The notes beneath the pieces were generated by a model. That model was not told the origin of the DNA. It made no database searches and was given only the letters and a program-made list of their open reading frames with translations. From Okapia johnstoni (lineage: Eukaryota; Chordata; Mammalia; Artiodactyla; Giraffidae): a stretch of 64,000 nt of DNA. The stretch lies in the NCBI GenBank assembly GCA_024291935.2, contig CM044318.1:80858001-80922000 (forward strand). Direction: 5' to 3'. Shown here one piece after another: positions 57,801 through 62,812 of this stretch. Each line of letters opens with the position of its first letter. Position 1 is the first letter of the stretch. A program made the translations under genes and the position numbers.

Positions 57801-58453
57801 ATGTGCTGGGTCTTCATTGCTGCGTGGGCTTTTCCCTAGTTGCAGGGAGCAGGGGCTGCTCTCTGGTTACGGAGCATGGGCTTCTCATTGTGGTGGCCTC
57901 TCTTGTTGCAGAGCACGGGCTCTAGTGCTCTGGGGCTTCAGCAGTTGTGACCCCACGGCGCTTGGGCCCAGATTCAGCAGTTGTGACTCACGGGCTTAGT
58001 TGCTCCTCGGCATGTGGGTTCTTCCTGTATCAGGGATTGAACCTGCATGCCCTGCATTGGCAGGCGGATTCTTGACCGCTCAGCCACCAGGGAAGCCCAC
58101 CTCGTATCACTCTGATGCCTGTTAGTCGATTTTACGTTGTCCAAGTATGCACCATTCAGAGCTGCAGCCCCTGGCGGGCAGTGGGAGATATATTCAAGCA
58201 GGTTGACTTTTAGTCAATGTGATGACAGTATTACCTTGTTTAATGTGTGCAATGGTGGTTTGAAACATCAAGAGGTTTACGATGTCAGAAAAGATGAGGG
58301 AGCACAGGAAGAAAGCCGTCCTGACACTGCTTCTCAGCGCCTTTCACCGTCTGCCCGACAGGCCATCATGATCGGGGACGACATCGTGGGTGATGTGGGC
58401 GGTGCCCAGCGGTACGGGATGAGAGCCCTGCAGGTGCGGACCGGGAAGTTCAG
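12694..58453 (+). CDS. LHPP: LHPP, phospholysine phosphohistidine inorganic pyrophosphate phosphatase (six of seven coding exons; 3' end outside window)
   Basis: HAD-superfamily phosphatase that removes phosphate from phosphohistidine and phospholysine and hydrolyses imidodiphosphate and pyrophosphate; cytosolic, Mg-dependent, a reported liver tumour suppressor (established for the family). Exons at 12694-12818, 30957-31144, 32646-32799, 40721-40784, 41620-41712 and 58362-58453 join with phases 2, 1, 2, 0, 0 and 2 into 238 codons without a stop. HAD signatures are in place: Asp17 and Ser19 in LLDISGVL (motif I), Thr54-Asn55-Glu56 (motif II), Lys189 in VGKPSPEFF (motif III), Asp214-Asp215 in IGDDIVGD (motif IV). 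The region between motifs II and III is the C2-type cap. The last about 32 residues belong to an exon not seen before 64000. Identity rests on near-complete residue match to the remembered human protein. Confidence 0.97.
13199..14074 (-). mobile_element. BovB LINE, 5'-truncated, antisense in LHPP intron 1
   Basis: 876 bp with a perfect 12-bp duplication AAAGACTTAGTG (13187-13198 and 14075-14086). One open frame of 211 codons (13414-14049, minus strand) covers the end of the reverse transcriptase, including the YADD catalytic box. The element is truncated upstream of that box, so it is incapable of movement. An intact duplication and open frame point to a relatively recent insertion, about 380 bp after exon 1. 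Confidence 0.92.
14693..14893 (+). mobile_element. Bov-tA SINE, sense
   Basis: Head GGTTCCCTGGTGGCTCAG, body GAGAAGGAAATGGCAACC, tail GCAAAGAGTCGGACCCCAC. Moderately diverged. Confidence 0.9.
15930..16310 (-). mobile_element. Possible ancient L1 (L1M-type) remnant
   Basis: AT-rich text (GGGTACAGACCCAGGGGTGG and the phrase around TGGAATTGCCGATCCTGAG) resembles the 3' region of old L1M elements read in reverse. Diverged; boundaries uncertain. Confidence 0.4.
16906..17117 (-). mobile_element. Bov-tA SINE, antisense
   Basis: Starts AAAGTGAAGTCGCACAGTCA and ends GAGCCACCAGGGAAGCCTCC. Full-length order of blocks in reverse. Confidence 0.92.
18214..18397 (-). mobile_element. Bov-tA SINE with internal deletion, antisense
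   Basis: TTGTTGTTTAGTCGCTAAGTC through GAGCCACCAGGAAAGTCC. About 30 bp are missing in the middle (after GTGGGTTGCCATGG). Confidence 0.9.
18500..18600 (-). mobile_element. MIR-like fragment, antisense
   Basis: AGCTGAGGCTCAGAGAGATT followed by CATTGAACTGGGG keeps the order of antisense MIR. Short and diverged. Confidence 0.35.
18699..18873 (+). mobile_element. Bov-tA SINE with internal deletion, sense
   Basis: GGTGGCTCAGCTGGTAAAG head through GTCAGACACGACTGAGCGG and a CTTTCACTTCTCAC tail. It abuts a BovB copy of the same orientation. Confidence 0.9.
18880..19543 (+). mobile_element. BovB LINE 3' fragment, sense, between two Bov-tA copies
   Basis: About 0.66 kb from the CATGGCATCCGGTCCCATC region to the GAACT-repeat end. 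The coding frame is partly open (98 codons at 19025-19321) but ends in a stop at 19319-19321. Another Bov-tA follows without a gap. Confidence 0.9.
19544..19745 (+). mobile_element. Bov-tA SINE, sense
   Basis: GGCTTCCCTGGTGGCTCAGA head to a CACTTTCACTTTCACG tail. A short deletion removed part of the block between the GGACAG and GGGTCACAAAG segments. Confidence 0.92.
20990..21013. repeat. C-rich run
   Basis: Near-pure cytosine run on the + strand (GCCGCCCCCCCCCCTCCCCC). Prone to length variation and sequencing error. Confidence 0.85.
21040..21150 (+). mobile_element. MIR-like fragment, sense
   Basis: TGAGTTCCAGCCCAGC, then CCAGCAAGTTCCTTAGGC and TCCGTTTCATCTCC follow sense MIR order. Confidence 0.4.
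21418..21545 (-). mobile_element. MIR-like fragment, antisense
   Basis: CCATTTTACAGAGGTGGAAAC and GGTTAGGTGACAAGCC followed by GTCTCACACAGG is the antisense MIR core. Confidence 0.55.
22725..22815. repeat. Polypyrimidine tract
   Basis: About 90 bases of almost pure C/T with CTTT and CCCT motifs. The matching Lys/Arg/Glu-rich open frame on the other strand is an artefact of the composition. Confidence 0.85.
23478..25529 (-). mobile_element. BovB LINE, longest copy (about 2.05 kb), antisense
   Basis: Carries the BovB linker and reverse-transcriptase region. A frame at 24492-25493 (333 codons) and an overlapping one at 23989-24522 (177 codons, with RYADDTT) are separated by a frame change, and a third open segment at 23489-23992 covers the C-terminus. 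The endonuclease half is missing. The duplication GAAGACCAGCCCAG (23464-23477) recurs as GAAAACCAGCCCAG at 25530-25543. It is a defective retrotransposon copy, not a host gene. Confidence 0.93.
26030..26200 (-). mobile_element. MIR-like fragment, antisense
   Basis: GTTTTCATCCTCTCTTCCGG, GATGAGGAACCTGAGCCCC and TGCCACAGCCCATAGTCA run in antisense MIR order. Confidence 0.5.
26345..26391. repeat. Interstitial telomere-like tract
   Basis: About eight degenerate units of the C-rich vertebrate telomere repeat (CCCTAA, CCCCAA, ACCTAA variants), for example ACCCTAAACCTAAACCTAA. The unit period stays at six bases apart from small slips. It lies deep in LHPP intron 1, not at a chromosome end. Confidence 0.85.
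27485..27760 (+). mobile_element. Ancient interspersed repeat, same family as 8668-10205
   Basis: GTCTTAGTCTGCCGGAACAG, GAGTACCACAAGCC and GGGGCTCAACAACAGAGG open it in the order seen at 8668-8780. A GC-rich, diverged body follows. Confidence 0.45.
27815..27910 (+). mobile_element. MIR-like fragment, sense
   Basis: CACACTGTGTGACCTTCTCAG, then TGTTTTCTCATCTCTGGG, as in sense MIR. Confidence 0.45.
28121..28335 (+). mobile_element. Bov-tA SINE, sense
   Basis: GGGTTTCCCTGATGGCTCAG head, full body, GAGTCAGACACGACTGAGC tail. It is the nearest Bov-tA upstream of LHPP exon 2. Confidence 0.92.
28512..28780 (-). mobile_element. Ruminant L1 3' end, antisense
   Basis: T-rich start then TTAATTGGAGGATAGTTACT and CATGAATCAGCCATAGG, the reverse complement of a ruminant L1 3' UTR. 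Confidence 0.85.
28960..29260. other. Candidate conserved non-coding element in intron 1
   Basis: AT-rich non-repeat stretch with several homeodomain-type cores (AGCAATAATTAG near 28973-28984, GTAATTGATAATTC near 29173-29186) in an otherwise GC-rich part of the intron. No coding frame. Enhancer character is inference only. Confidence 0.3.
30957..31144 (+). CDS. LHPP: LHPP exon 2 (residues 42-104 plus one base of 105)
   Basis: The acceptor is ctgcag after a pyrimidine-rich stretch; the donor is G|gtaggc. Encodes [19 protein letters not shown] with HAD motif II (Thr54, Asn55, Glu56, the substrate loop), then the start of the cap domain ([20 protein letters not shown]) and [10 protein letters not shown]. 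The exon is GC-rich with many CG sites, unlike exon 3. Phase 2 in and phase 1 out match its neighbours. Confidence 0.97.
31145..32466 (+). other. LHPP: LHPP intron 2, repeat-poor part
   Basis: No interspersed repeat is recognised until the SINE at its 3' end. A purine run with AGAC units lies near 31475-31500. The stretch 31500-32450 is AT-leaning. No gene seen. Confidence 0.6.
32467..32625 (-). mobile_element. Bov-tA/Bov-A SINE, antisense, ending 20 bp before exon 3
   Basis: Reads GTCATGTCCGACTCTTTGCG through CAGGCAAGAATACTGGAGTG to ACCCAGGGATCGAACCC, then stops. The tRNA-like head is absent and the sequence passes straight into the 20-base splice tract of exon 3. A branch-point-like CCTGAC, with A at 32609, lies within the SINE 37 nt before the exon, so SINE sequence probably serves in splicing. 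No target duplication can be seen. Confidence 0.92.
32646..32799 (+). CDS. LHPP: LHPP exon 3 (end of residue 105 to part of 156)
   Basis: The acceptor is ttcgcag after a 15-base pyrimidine tract, and the donor is GG|gtaagt. Encodes [20 protein letters not shown], then [20 protein letters not shown] and [12 protein letters not shown], the cap domain core. Ile106 replaces human Val. Frame phases 1 in and 2 out agree with exons 2 and 4. Confidence 0.97.
33300..33610. mobile_element. Possible ancient LINE remnant
   Basis: AT-rich, diverged text (ACACATATTCATTGAAG, CTTCCAAGCAGTGTTCTGTG) typical of old L1M or similar remnants. It continues after the SINE at 33616-33822. Confidence 0.3.
33616..33822 (+). 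mobile_element. Bov-tA SINE, sense, downstream of exon 3
   Basis: GGCTTCCCTGGTGGCTCAGA head, complete body, GAGTCAGACGTAACCGAGCG tail. Its orientation is opposite to the SINE abutting exon 3, about 1 kb away. Confidence 0.93.
34225..34365 (-). mobile_element. MIR-like fragment, antisense
   Basis: GCTAAGCGCTCTATGTAG, then GCCATTTTACAGATGGG, in antisense MIR order. Confidence 0.5.
34820..35287 (-). mobile_element. BovB LINE 3' fragment, antisense
   Basis: TTGTTGTTGTTCACTTGCTAAG-type start, then BovB C-terminal coding region; an open frame of 109 codons at 34831-35160. Truncated at its 5' end at about 35287. Confidence 0.9.
35336..36210 (+). mobile_element. Ancient LTR-like repeat (MaLR-type?) split by a DNA transposon
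   Basis: Left piece 35336-35390 starts TGTTAGTCAGTGGTCTCCAG and AGAGAAACAGAACCAAC. The right piece 35881-36210 resumes at AAAGAGAAATTGATTGTGG and ends CCAGCCAAGTTGACATGAAA. I recall this order as a common old mammalian repeat; its LTR class is uncertain. The middle is a TA-flanked DNA transposon. Confidence 0.5.
35391..35880 (+). mobile_element. Tigger-like (Tc1/mariner) DNA transposon fossil
   Basis: 490 bp flanked by TA on both sides (35389-35390 and 35881-35882). The ends are imperfect inverted repeats sharing CTCAACTTA (CAGACGATTCTCAACTTA on the left; the reverse complement of the right end reads CCCATCTTCCTCAACTTA). Too short and broken to encode a transposase, so a non-autonomous or internally deleted copy. 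Confidence 0.7.
36820..37130. other. Candidate conserved non-coding element in intron 3
   Basis: Repeat-free AT-leaning stretch with the phrases GCCTTTGTAATTTCTTCTG and AAAATTAAGCTGTTTACG. No coding frame. Support is texture only. Confidence 0.22.
38548..38767 (+). mobile_element. Bov-tA SINE, sense
   Basis: GGGGCTCCCCTGGTGGCTCA head, full body, GAGTCGGACACAACTGAATG tail and CACTTTCACTTTCC end. Confidence 0.92.
39425..39600 (-). mobile_element. MIR-like SINE, antisense
   Basis: GCCCATTTTACAGAGTAGG, AAACTGAGGCTCAGAGGGC and GAGGATTTGAACCCTG follow antisense MIR order. One of the better preserved copies here. Confidence 0.6.
39640..39900 (-). mobile_element. L1 LINE fragment, antisense
   Basis: TAGATTCCACATGTAAGTG, GGTGTTTGTCTGTCTGAC and CTAGGTCCATGTATGCTG match the L1 3' region also seen at 4536-4665. 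Confidence 0.7.
40721..40784 (+). CDS. LHPP: LHPP exon 4 (residues 156-177)
   Basis: Only 64 nt. The acceptor tcttttctag is good; the donor GAG|gtacct lacks G at +5 and is weak. Encodes [20 protein letters not shown] and LE. Thr173 replaces the human Met. Phase 2 in and 0 out; skipping it would shift the frame. Confidence 0.96.
40785..41619 (+). other. LHPP: LHPP intron 4 (0.84 kb)
   Basis: Short GC-rich intron without interspersed repeats. Pyrimidine-rich around 40970-41170. Several long open frames here reflect C-rich composition and have no family support. Confidence 0.85.
41620..41712 (+). CDS. LHPP: LHPP exon 5 (residues 178-208)
   Basis: 93 nt, phase 0 at both ends. The acceptor is tctctcccccag and the donor GAG|gtaagc. 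Encodes [20 protein letters not shown] and [11 protein letters not shown]. Lys189 in GKPSPEFF is HAD motif III, which stabilises the phospho-intermediate. Because the exon is symmetric, its skipping would remove motif III while keeping the frame. Confidence 0.97.
41938..42092 (+). mobile_element. Bov-tA SINE, 5'-truncated, sense
   Basis: Begins within the tRNA-like part (GGGTTCAGTCCCTGAGTCGG) and continues to GTTGGACAGGACTTCATGAC. The head is missing. Confidence 0.88.
42265..42391 (-). mobile_element. CHR-type SINE, antisense
   Basis: GGATCTTAGTTCCCCGACCA, GGGATCGAACTCATGCC and GACCACCAGGGAGGTCC: the reverse complement of a tRNA-derived SINE head and body. Confidence 0.88.
43386..43688 (+). 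mobile_element. BovB LINE 3' fragment, sense, inside L1
   Basis: AGTCCATCCTAAAGGAGCTC start to the ACTGAACTGAACTGGG end. The L1 text resumes at once with GAGGATGTGGAGAAATTGG. Confidence 0.9.
44148..44362 (-). mobile_element. Bov-tA SINE, antisense, inside L1
   Basis: TTGTTTAGTCGATAAGTTG to GAACCACCAGGGAATCCC. The short sequence TCCAGAAT occurs on both sides and may be the target duplication. Confidence 0.9.
45188..45406 (-). mobile_element. Bov-tA SINE, antisense
   Basis: CACTTCAGTCGTGTCTGCC to CCAGGAAAGCCC. A 9-bp duplication TTTGGAAGA (45179-45187 and 45407-45415) flanks it. Confidence 0.92.
46017..46235 (+). mobile_element. Bov-tA SINE, sense
   Basis: AGGACTTCCATGGTGGCTTAG head through GTCAGACACGACTGAGTGAC. 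Confidence 0.92.
46784..47064 (+). mobile_element. Bov-A2/ART2A-type SINE with AGC microsatellite tail, sense
   Basis: Two Bov-A units in tandem (GAGAAGGCAATGGCAACCC and GAGAAGGAAGTGGCAACCC starts) ending in six or seven AGC units. A perfect 11-bp duplication GCTTTACGGGT (46773-46783 and 47065-47075) flanks it, so it is intact and fairly recent. Confidence 0.95.
47484..47714 (-). mobile_element. CHR-type SINE, antisense
   Basis: TTGCGGAGCGTGGGATCTCC, TTCCCTGACCAGGGATCCAA and CAGTGGACCACCCGGGAAG in reverse order of a tRNA-derived SINE. Confidence 0.85.
47823..47925 (+). mobile_element. Bov-A monomer fragment, sense
   Basis: AAGGAAATGGCAACCGACTC to GACACGACTGAGCGACTTCG, with a TTTC-repeat tail. 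Confidence 0.88.
48830..49420. other. Candidate conserved non-coding element in intron 5
   Basis: About 590 bp with no recognisable repeat, AT-leaning, with phrases such as GGTAATAATTGTCTGCTCC, CTTTAATCAATAAAGTTATC and CCCTTGATAACTGC (homeodomain, TCF and GATA-like cores). It stands out against an intron otherwise made of repeats. Enhancer function is inference. Confidence 0.35.
49680..49836 (+). mobile_element. hAT-type MER element fossil
   Basis: About 155 bp with GCGTTGGCACTGTGGACATT, then CAGATGTTGCCAGGTGTTCC. The ends are loosely inverted (CAGGATTTCTCAGC; the right end reads CCTGGTTCTCAACT in reverse complement), as in small non-autonomous hAT elements. Family not named. Confidence 0.5.
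50128..50260 (+). mobile_element. CHR-type SINE, short, sense, with A-tail
   Basis: GGGGACTTCCCTGGTGATCC, AGGTTCGATCCCTGGTCAGG, then CCCAGCGCATCC and a run of about 15 A. Confidence 0.9.
50740..51530 (-). mobile_element. Ancient L1-type remnant, antisense, split by a SINE
   Basis: AT-rich pieces 50740-50938 and 51161-51530. The second contains TTGGACATTTAGATTGCTTC and CATGAACACCCTTGTATTCC, phrases seen in reverse in old L1 3' regions. Confidence 0.45.
50939..51160 (+). mobile_element. Bov-tA SINE, sense
   Basis: GGCTTCTGGCTTCTCAGCTG head, gap in the middle block, GAGTCAGACATGACTGAAGC tail. Confidence 0.9.
54365..54505 (-). mobile_element. MIR-like fragment, antisense
   Basis: CAGGCACTGCCCTGGATGC, then ACAGACTGAAGTGG and CATCGTATAGCTAGGACCCC. 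Diverged. Confidence 0.4.
54950..55144 (+). mobile_element. Bov-A2/ART2A-type SINE with AGC tail, sense, 5'-truncated
   Basis: CTAGTCCATGGGGTCGCTAAG start, a second unit beginning GAGAAGGAAATGGCAACCC, and a GCAGCAGCAGCAGCAGCAG end. Confidence 0.92.
55243..55495 (+). mobile_element. Two overlapping partial Bov-tA units, sense
   Basis: A first partial unit (55243-55319, TTCGATCCCTGGCTCAGG to CCAGTATTCTTG) is followed directly by a second (55320-55495, GGCTCAGCTGGTAAAGAATC to GACATGACTGAGCC) in the same direction. Both contain CTACCCACTCCAGTATTCT, so unequal exchange or nested deletion is likely. Confidence 0.85.
55790..57330 (-). mobile_element. Ancient L1-family remnant, split by a SINE
   Basis: Text such as TCATTAATCTTTTTTTCCTC, GAATGCAGTTATAATAACTG, GAGTGCTGGATATTTTTGTG and, after the SINE, GTCTGACTGGTGGGAACAGG and GATGTCCAGTGTCTTGAAAA matches a long old mammalian repeat I associate with L1M. 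About 1.3 kb without the SINE. The strand is tentative. Confidence 0.55.
56450..56664 (-). mobile_element. Bov-tA SINE, antisense, inside ancient L1
   Basis: GTGCTAAGTCATTTCAGTCG to CTAGTGCCACCTGGTAAATG. The host repeat continues directly after it (GCTTTTGTGCTTTGTTCTGG). Confidence 0.9.
57509..57696 (-). mobile_element. Bov-tA SINE, antisense
   Basis: AAAAGTCGCTCAGTCATGTC to GCTGAGCCCCAAGGGAAGCC. Confidence 0.92.
57795..58100 (-). mobile_element. CHR-type SINE, antisense, near exon 6
   Basis: TGGATGTGCTGGGTCTTCAT, CTCTCTTGTTGCAGAGCACG, GTATCAGGGATTGAACCTG and AGCCACCAGGGAAGCCC: the full-length reverse complement of a tRNA-derived SINE. It ends 261 bp before LHPP exon 6. Confidence 0.9.
58362..58453 (+). 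CDS. LHPP: LHPP exon 6 (residues 209-238 plus two bases of 239)
   Basis: The acceptor is ctgcccgacag and the donor AG|gtaagc. Encodes [20 protein letters not shown] and [10 protein letters not shown]. Asp214 and Asp215 in GDDIVGD are HAD motif IV, which binds Mg. Phase 0 in, 2 out. The remaining about 32 residues should come from one more exon. Confidence 0.97.
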
Positions 58454-61202
58454 GTAAGCTCCCCATGAGAGCCTGCCTCCATCAGCCTGCCTGCCTCGTG
58501 GATTCCAGGTTTTCGTTTTTCGTCTCCAAAATAAAGGGCGTTCCTCCTTCCAGATGGAAGAGCAGATTGTGGGCTTCCGGTGACTTTTTGGTAACTGTCC
58601 CCTGGAGAGGCCCGGGTGCCTTTTAGTAGCAGAGAGCGGTAGGGAAAGCAGCTTTCGATACGGGGTCTGAGTTTCAGACCCGGGGTTGGAGAAGGGTGCC
58701 GTGCGGAGACCAGGCACTAAAGGCTCTGGCCGGCTGCCGAGCCCGCTGCCCGCAGAGCCTGGGCCTCGTACCTCTCGGCCACATGGCTGACGCGTCGCTC
58801 TGCTCGGAGGTTACAGCTGCTGCGTGCTTGACTCCTCTGGTCACTGCCCGTCCTTTTCCTCTACGTGTCTGTCTCTCTCACCTAAAGATGACAGGTGTGT
58901 GGTCAAGGATGAGTCAGGGATACTTGGGAGCTAAGCCTCTGTCTCCAGAGTGTCTTCTCTGCTGGGAAGTCAGCCTGGCCTCGTGTGGGTCGCCGTCAGG
59001 CACCTGTTGGGGTCTGGGCACTTGCTGCTCGTGGAGGTGCCCTGTGGTGTCCGGGTGTGGCTCTCTAGGCCGTCCCAGACATCAGAGTGTCGTCCTGCCC
59101 AACTCTAGATGGTTTTGACTGTGGCCATTCAGAGGAAGTACCGTTTTGTGGACGCTGCAGAGACTTACTTAAAACGTGGCTGCCTTGGGTATTTGGATGT
59201 GGGGGTGCAGGGATGGACCACATCAGCTCTGAGCAATCTGCTTGGACCAGGTCAGAGGAGTCGATTCGAGCGCCTGACCCTCACTCTGAGGCCCGTCTCC
59301 TGTGTGAGAGACCCAGGGGGCCTTTGGGTTTGGGACAGGTGGGCGGACACCAGGTGAGTGAGCAAGTCTTAGCATCCCTGGGGGACTGGGGCCAAGAAGT
59401 CCCTTCCGTCTTCTTTCTGGACCTCCCAGGGTGTCAGAGGCTCCCCCTTGAAGTCCCCAGCATGCCTGAAACTTGGACCTCCTTTCTCTCCCACGTCGCC
59501 AAACGAGGGTTTCCAGGATTTCCTGGGTCTCTTGGGCTATGTCCAGCTTATGTCCAACTCAAAGCCTTGTCAACATTCTCTCCCCTGCGGTCCCCTCTCC
59601 CCCTCCCTCCGAGTTGCTGAGCAGGAGGACTTGGCACTATGATGCTCTATTGGACGGTGGTGCCGGGTCCCTGGTGCCACCCTGTCAGGAGCCGGTCCGG
59701 CCCAGGCAGCCCCTGTGAGCACGGGCACAGGAGTGGGGCCTCCTTGCTAAGAACACAGTGCTGAGGCTCAGAGCGGGGTGAAGAGTGAGAACCACGTTGT
59801 TGTTGGTTTTTTTTTTTTTGTACTGGGCTATTTCTGATTTCTTAGGAAGAAAAACATGTCTGCTGGGATTAAATGCAGCCGCGCTTGGGTCTTTCTGGCC
59901 ACCCTGAGCTGTGCCCCTGTAACCAAGAAGGTCTTGCCTTTGCCCCAGGTCTCATGTGTGCCTCTAGGTCGCTCGGTCCCCGAGGAAGGTCCACAGGTGT
60001 GGTCAGGAAGCCACCAGTGGGCAGGTGGGCATGCGGGTGGCTGTGTCCCACCGCATACCGCTGGGGTTGGCACTTTTCTGAGGCCCCTGTCGCCCCGTCT
60101 CCTGGAGAGAGAAACTGATCAACAGTCGGCTTAACTGATGACATATTCTGGTAACATTTGGATATTTTAGAAAACCAGGACTGTTATTTCGCCACCTGCC
60201 TTCTTCTCGAGCCCCGTTTTCTGGCATCTCCGCTCTCTAGCGCCTTGCTGTCTAATGCAGTGGCCACGAGCCGCAGGTGCTGGGGAGCCCTGGAGATGAA
60301 GCTGAGTTGAAAGTGGGCATACACAAGAACTCAAGGACTCGATGGGAGAAGAACGTGAAAAGGCCCATTCGTAAGATTTCACACCGATCATGTGTTGCAA
60401 TCCTGATGCCTTATGTTAATTTCACCTGCTTGTTCTCATTCTTGGCAACACGACTACTAGAGAGTCCTGGCTCGCCTCTCCGCTCACACCCGTCCAGGTG
60501 CATTTCTGGTGGACAGCGGGGCCCCTGCACGGCCGCCTTCTCCCTGCAGATGGCACTCGTGGTGCACGAGGCCTGCGCGGCACTTGCTCGGAGCTCACGG
60601 CAGGCCCTGTAGCTGGCTTGGGGCCAGTGAGCAGCCTTCGCACTTTGGCACCCTGGGGACTGGGCCAGCATTCCAACCCTCCACCCCCCACCCTCCCCAC
60701 CCCCCGGGGCAGCACCCCTCTAGGGCGGCCCTGCCCGCCCCCTGGAGCTCTCCATCCCTCTGGCCACCTCTGCGAGCCGGCCACACTAGGTCTGAAGGTC
60801 GTCGTGGCCCATGTCTGCACCAGACAGGAGCTGGGTGGGAACAGGAAGACGTCCTTACTATGCTCTGGGCCTCTCCTCTGAGTGGCCTGAGTGGGTGCAC
60901 TGTGTCCCCTGCTGGTGGCCCTGGTCCAGCCCTGACTGCAATGGGGGATCAAAGCAGGTGGAGGATGGCCTTGTCCCAGGGCACAGGTGGCAGAGAGCCC
61001 TGCAGTGAGTAGCCTGGTGCTCATGCTTGGCCACGTGGCTTCTCCACTGGCTTGAGGCCAAGGGCCTCACGGGGAAGCTGAACAAGTGTGAATCTCGATG
61101 GGGGTCCGGCCTCTCTCTGGGACTGGAGTGGGGGAGCGCTGGTGGCCTCTGGACAGCCCCACTGCAGGCACCTCTCAGGCCAGCGTCTTCTGGTTGTGCA
61201 CG

Positions 61203-61252
61203 TTCACACACACACACGTGCACACACACGCACACACACGTGCACGCACGAG
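61203..61252. repeat. (CA)n-type microsatellite with CG interruptions
   Basis: About 50 bases of alternating purine-pyrimidine, CACACACACACACGTGCAC and similar. Interrupted by CACGTG and GCACGC. Likely length-variable. Confidence 0.9.
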
Positions 61253-62528
61253 GTTGTGTGTCCGGCCGTGGCACTGCTGGGGGTGTGGGACTTGGACTTG
61301 CCCGTGGCTGTGAGGTCTTCCTGTGACCTTCCATGTCTTCGTCCTCCTCTCTCCTTCCTGCTTGTATCTCAGAATGGCCCAAAGAGAAAAGGGTGAAGTG
61401 TCAGAGTGGGGCGAGGTCACAGGGGCCTGAGCTTCGTAAGTAGGGCTTCACAGGGCCTCCCCCTACCGGGACCAGCAGGAGGGCTGAGGCCCTGCAGGAA
61501 GCAGGCCGGGCCCCCTCCGGTAATCCCACTGTCTGGAGCCAGCAAAGCTCCCGGGGAACATGACCCGCTCAGCAAGGCAGCAGAGTCGTGGCTGAAACCA
61601 CACCACGCTTGCTGATCATACCTGCTCTGCCTGGAAGTCCAGCCCAGCCAGGGTGTGGTCCTCACCCTGCCGGCAGGTAAAGGCCTCTCAGGCGTTCTCC
61701 CCACTTGCCCCTTCCTGGCATGTCTGACGCACCAGGGCTGTCGGCAGAACCTTCCAGCCTGAAGCCAGAAGCCACTGCTCCTCCAGCTCCTTAAGGTCCC
61801 ATCCCGACTCCCCGGGGCCCCTGAGCCCCTCGATGGCAGGACCTCACGGTTCCAGTGAGTCCTGGAGACCAGGGTTGCAGGCTCCCCCGCCACCAGAGGC
61901 CTTCCAGTTGAGTTGGCTATGGCCTTGCCCCAGGCCACCTGGCGAGGTTTGGCAGAGGCTGGGCTGGAGCCTGGTGGCTCCGCCCCCAGGTGGGTGCTTC
62001 TGCCTCTGTGTTCTTCCTGGGAACATCTAGACCTTGCGGTCAGATTCCAGGAGCTGCAGGACTCATGCAGCTGAGCTTCAGGGCGCAGGGAGGGCTCGGT
62101 GGCTGAGTGATGGGGGGCTGGGCTAGGAAAGCTGCCGCCCCCACCCCCAGGCACCATGGCCCCCTTCTTCTCACCTAAGGACAAGCCTCATCTTCCATGG
62201 GAGCCGGGCCCTGTGTACCCTTATTTTGACAAATTCAGGCCAGCGACGTCCTTCACAGGAGCAAGATGCCCTGTCTCCCCAGGGGAGGAGGAGGCTCTCA
62301 GGACATCTCGCTGACCCTGCACACCTCCTGACAGCCCCACTCAACCCCTCCTCCCGGGGACACTCCAGGAACGGAGCGAGGACACCTGGGCGGCTCCCCC
62401 ATCACTCTGTCCCCCTTGCACGCTGCACAGCAGGCGTCACACTGCGGGGCCCATGCTGGTCGCGCTATGTTAATAACTCGGCTGCGTGGAGCCTGTTCTG
62501 GGTGTCCTCTTACTTGTTACTTACTCAC

Positions 62529-62812
62529 GGCTGCTGCTGCTGCTGCTAAGGCACTTCAGTCGTGTCCGACTCTGTGTGACCCCATAGACGGCAGCCCACC
62601 AGGCTCCCCTGTCCCTGGGATTCTCCAGGCAAGAACACTGGAGTGGGTTGCCATTTCCTTCTCCAACACGTGAAAATGAAAAGTGAAAGTGAAGTTGCTC
62701 AGTCGTGTCCGACTCTTAGCGACCCCATGGACTGCAGCCTACCAGGCTCATCCGTCCATGGGATTTTCCAGGCAAGAGTACTGGAGTGGGTTGCCATTGC
62801 CTTCTCCAAATG
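62529..62812 (-). mobile_element. Bov-A2/ART2A-type SINE dimer, antisense
   Basis: Starts with GCTGCTGCTGCTGCTGCTAA (the AGC tail in reverse), then two Bov-A units separated by a GTGAAAATGAAAAGTGAAAG linker, ending TTGCCATTGCCTTCTCC. Full length. Confidence 0.94.

Larger units (their letters stand above)
41713..58361 (+). other. LHPP: LHPP intron 5 (16.6 kb)
   Basis: Bounded by gtaagc and cccgacag. Mostly old L1-type remnants (42950-46640, 50740-51530, 55790-57330) broken up by Bov SINEs. Stretches without a gene or clear repeat: 42392-42950, 47067-47483, 47926-48830, 49837-50127, 50261-50740, 51530-54365 (mixed, partly GC-rich), 54506-54949 and 55496-55790. The AT-rich block 48830-49420 is listed separately. 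Confidence 0.88.

Noticed and set aside
62156..62312. Open frame containing KFRPATS at 62231-62251, resembling the KFRPSD start of the last LHPP exon, with TTCAG before it
   Set aside because: Only a few residues agree; the following residues do not match the strongly conserved C-terminus, and the surroundings lack a convincing pyrimidine tract.
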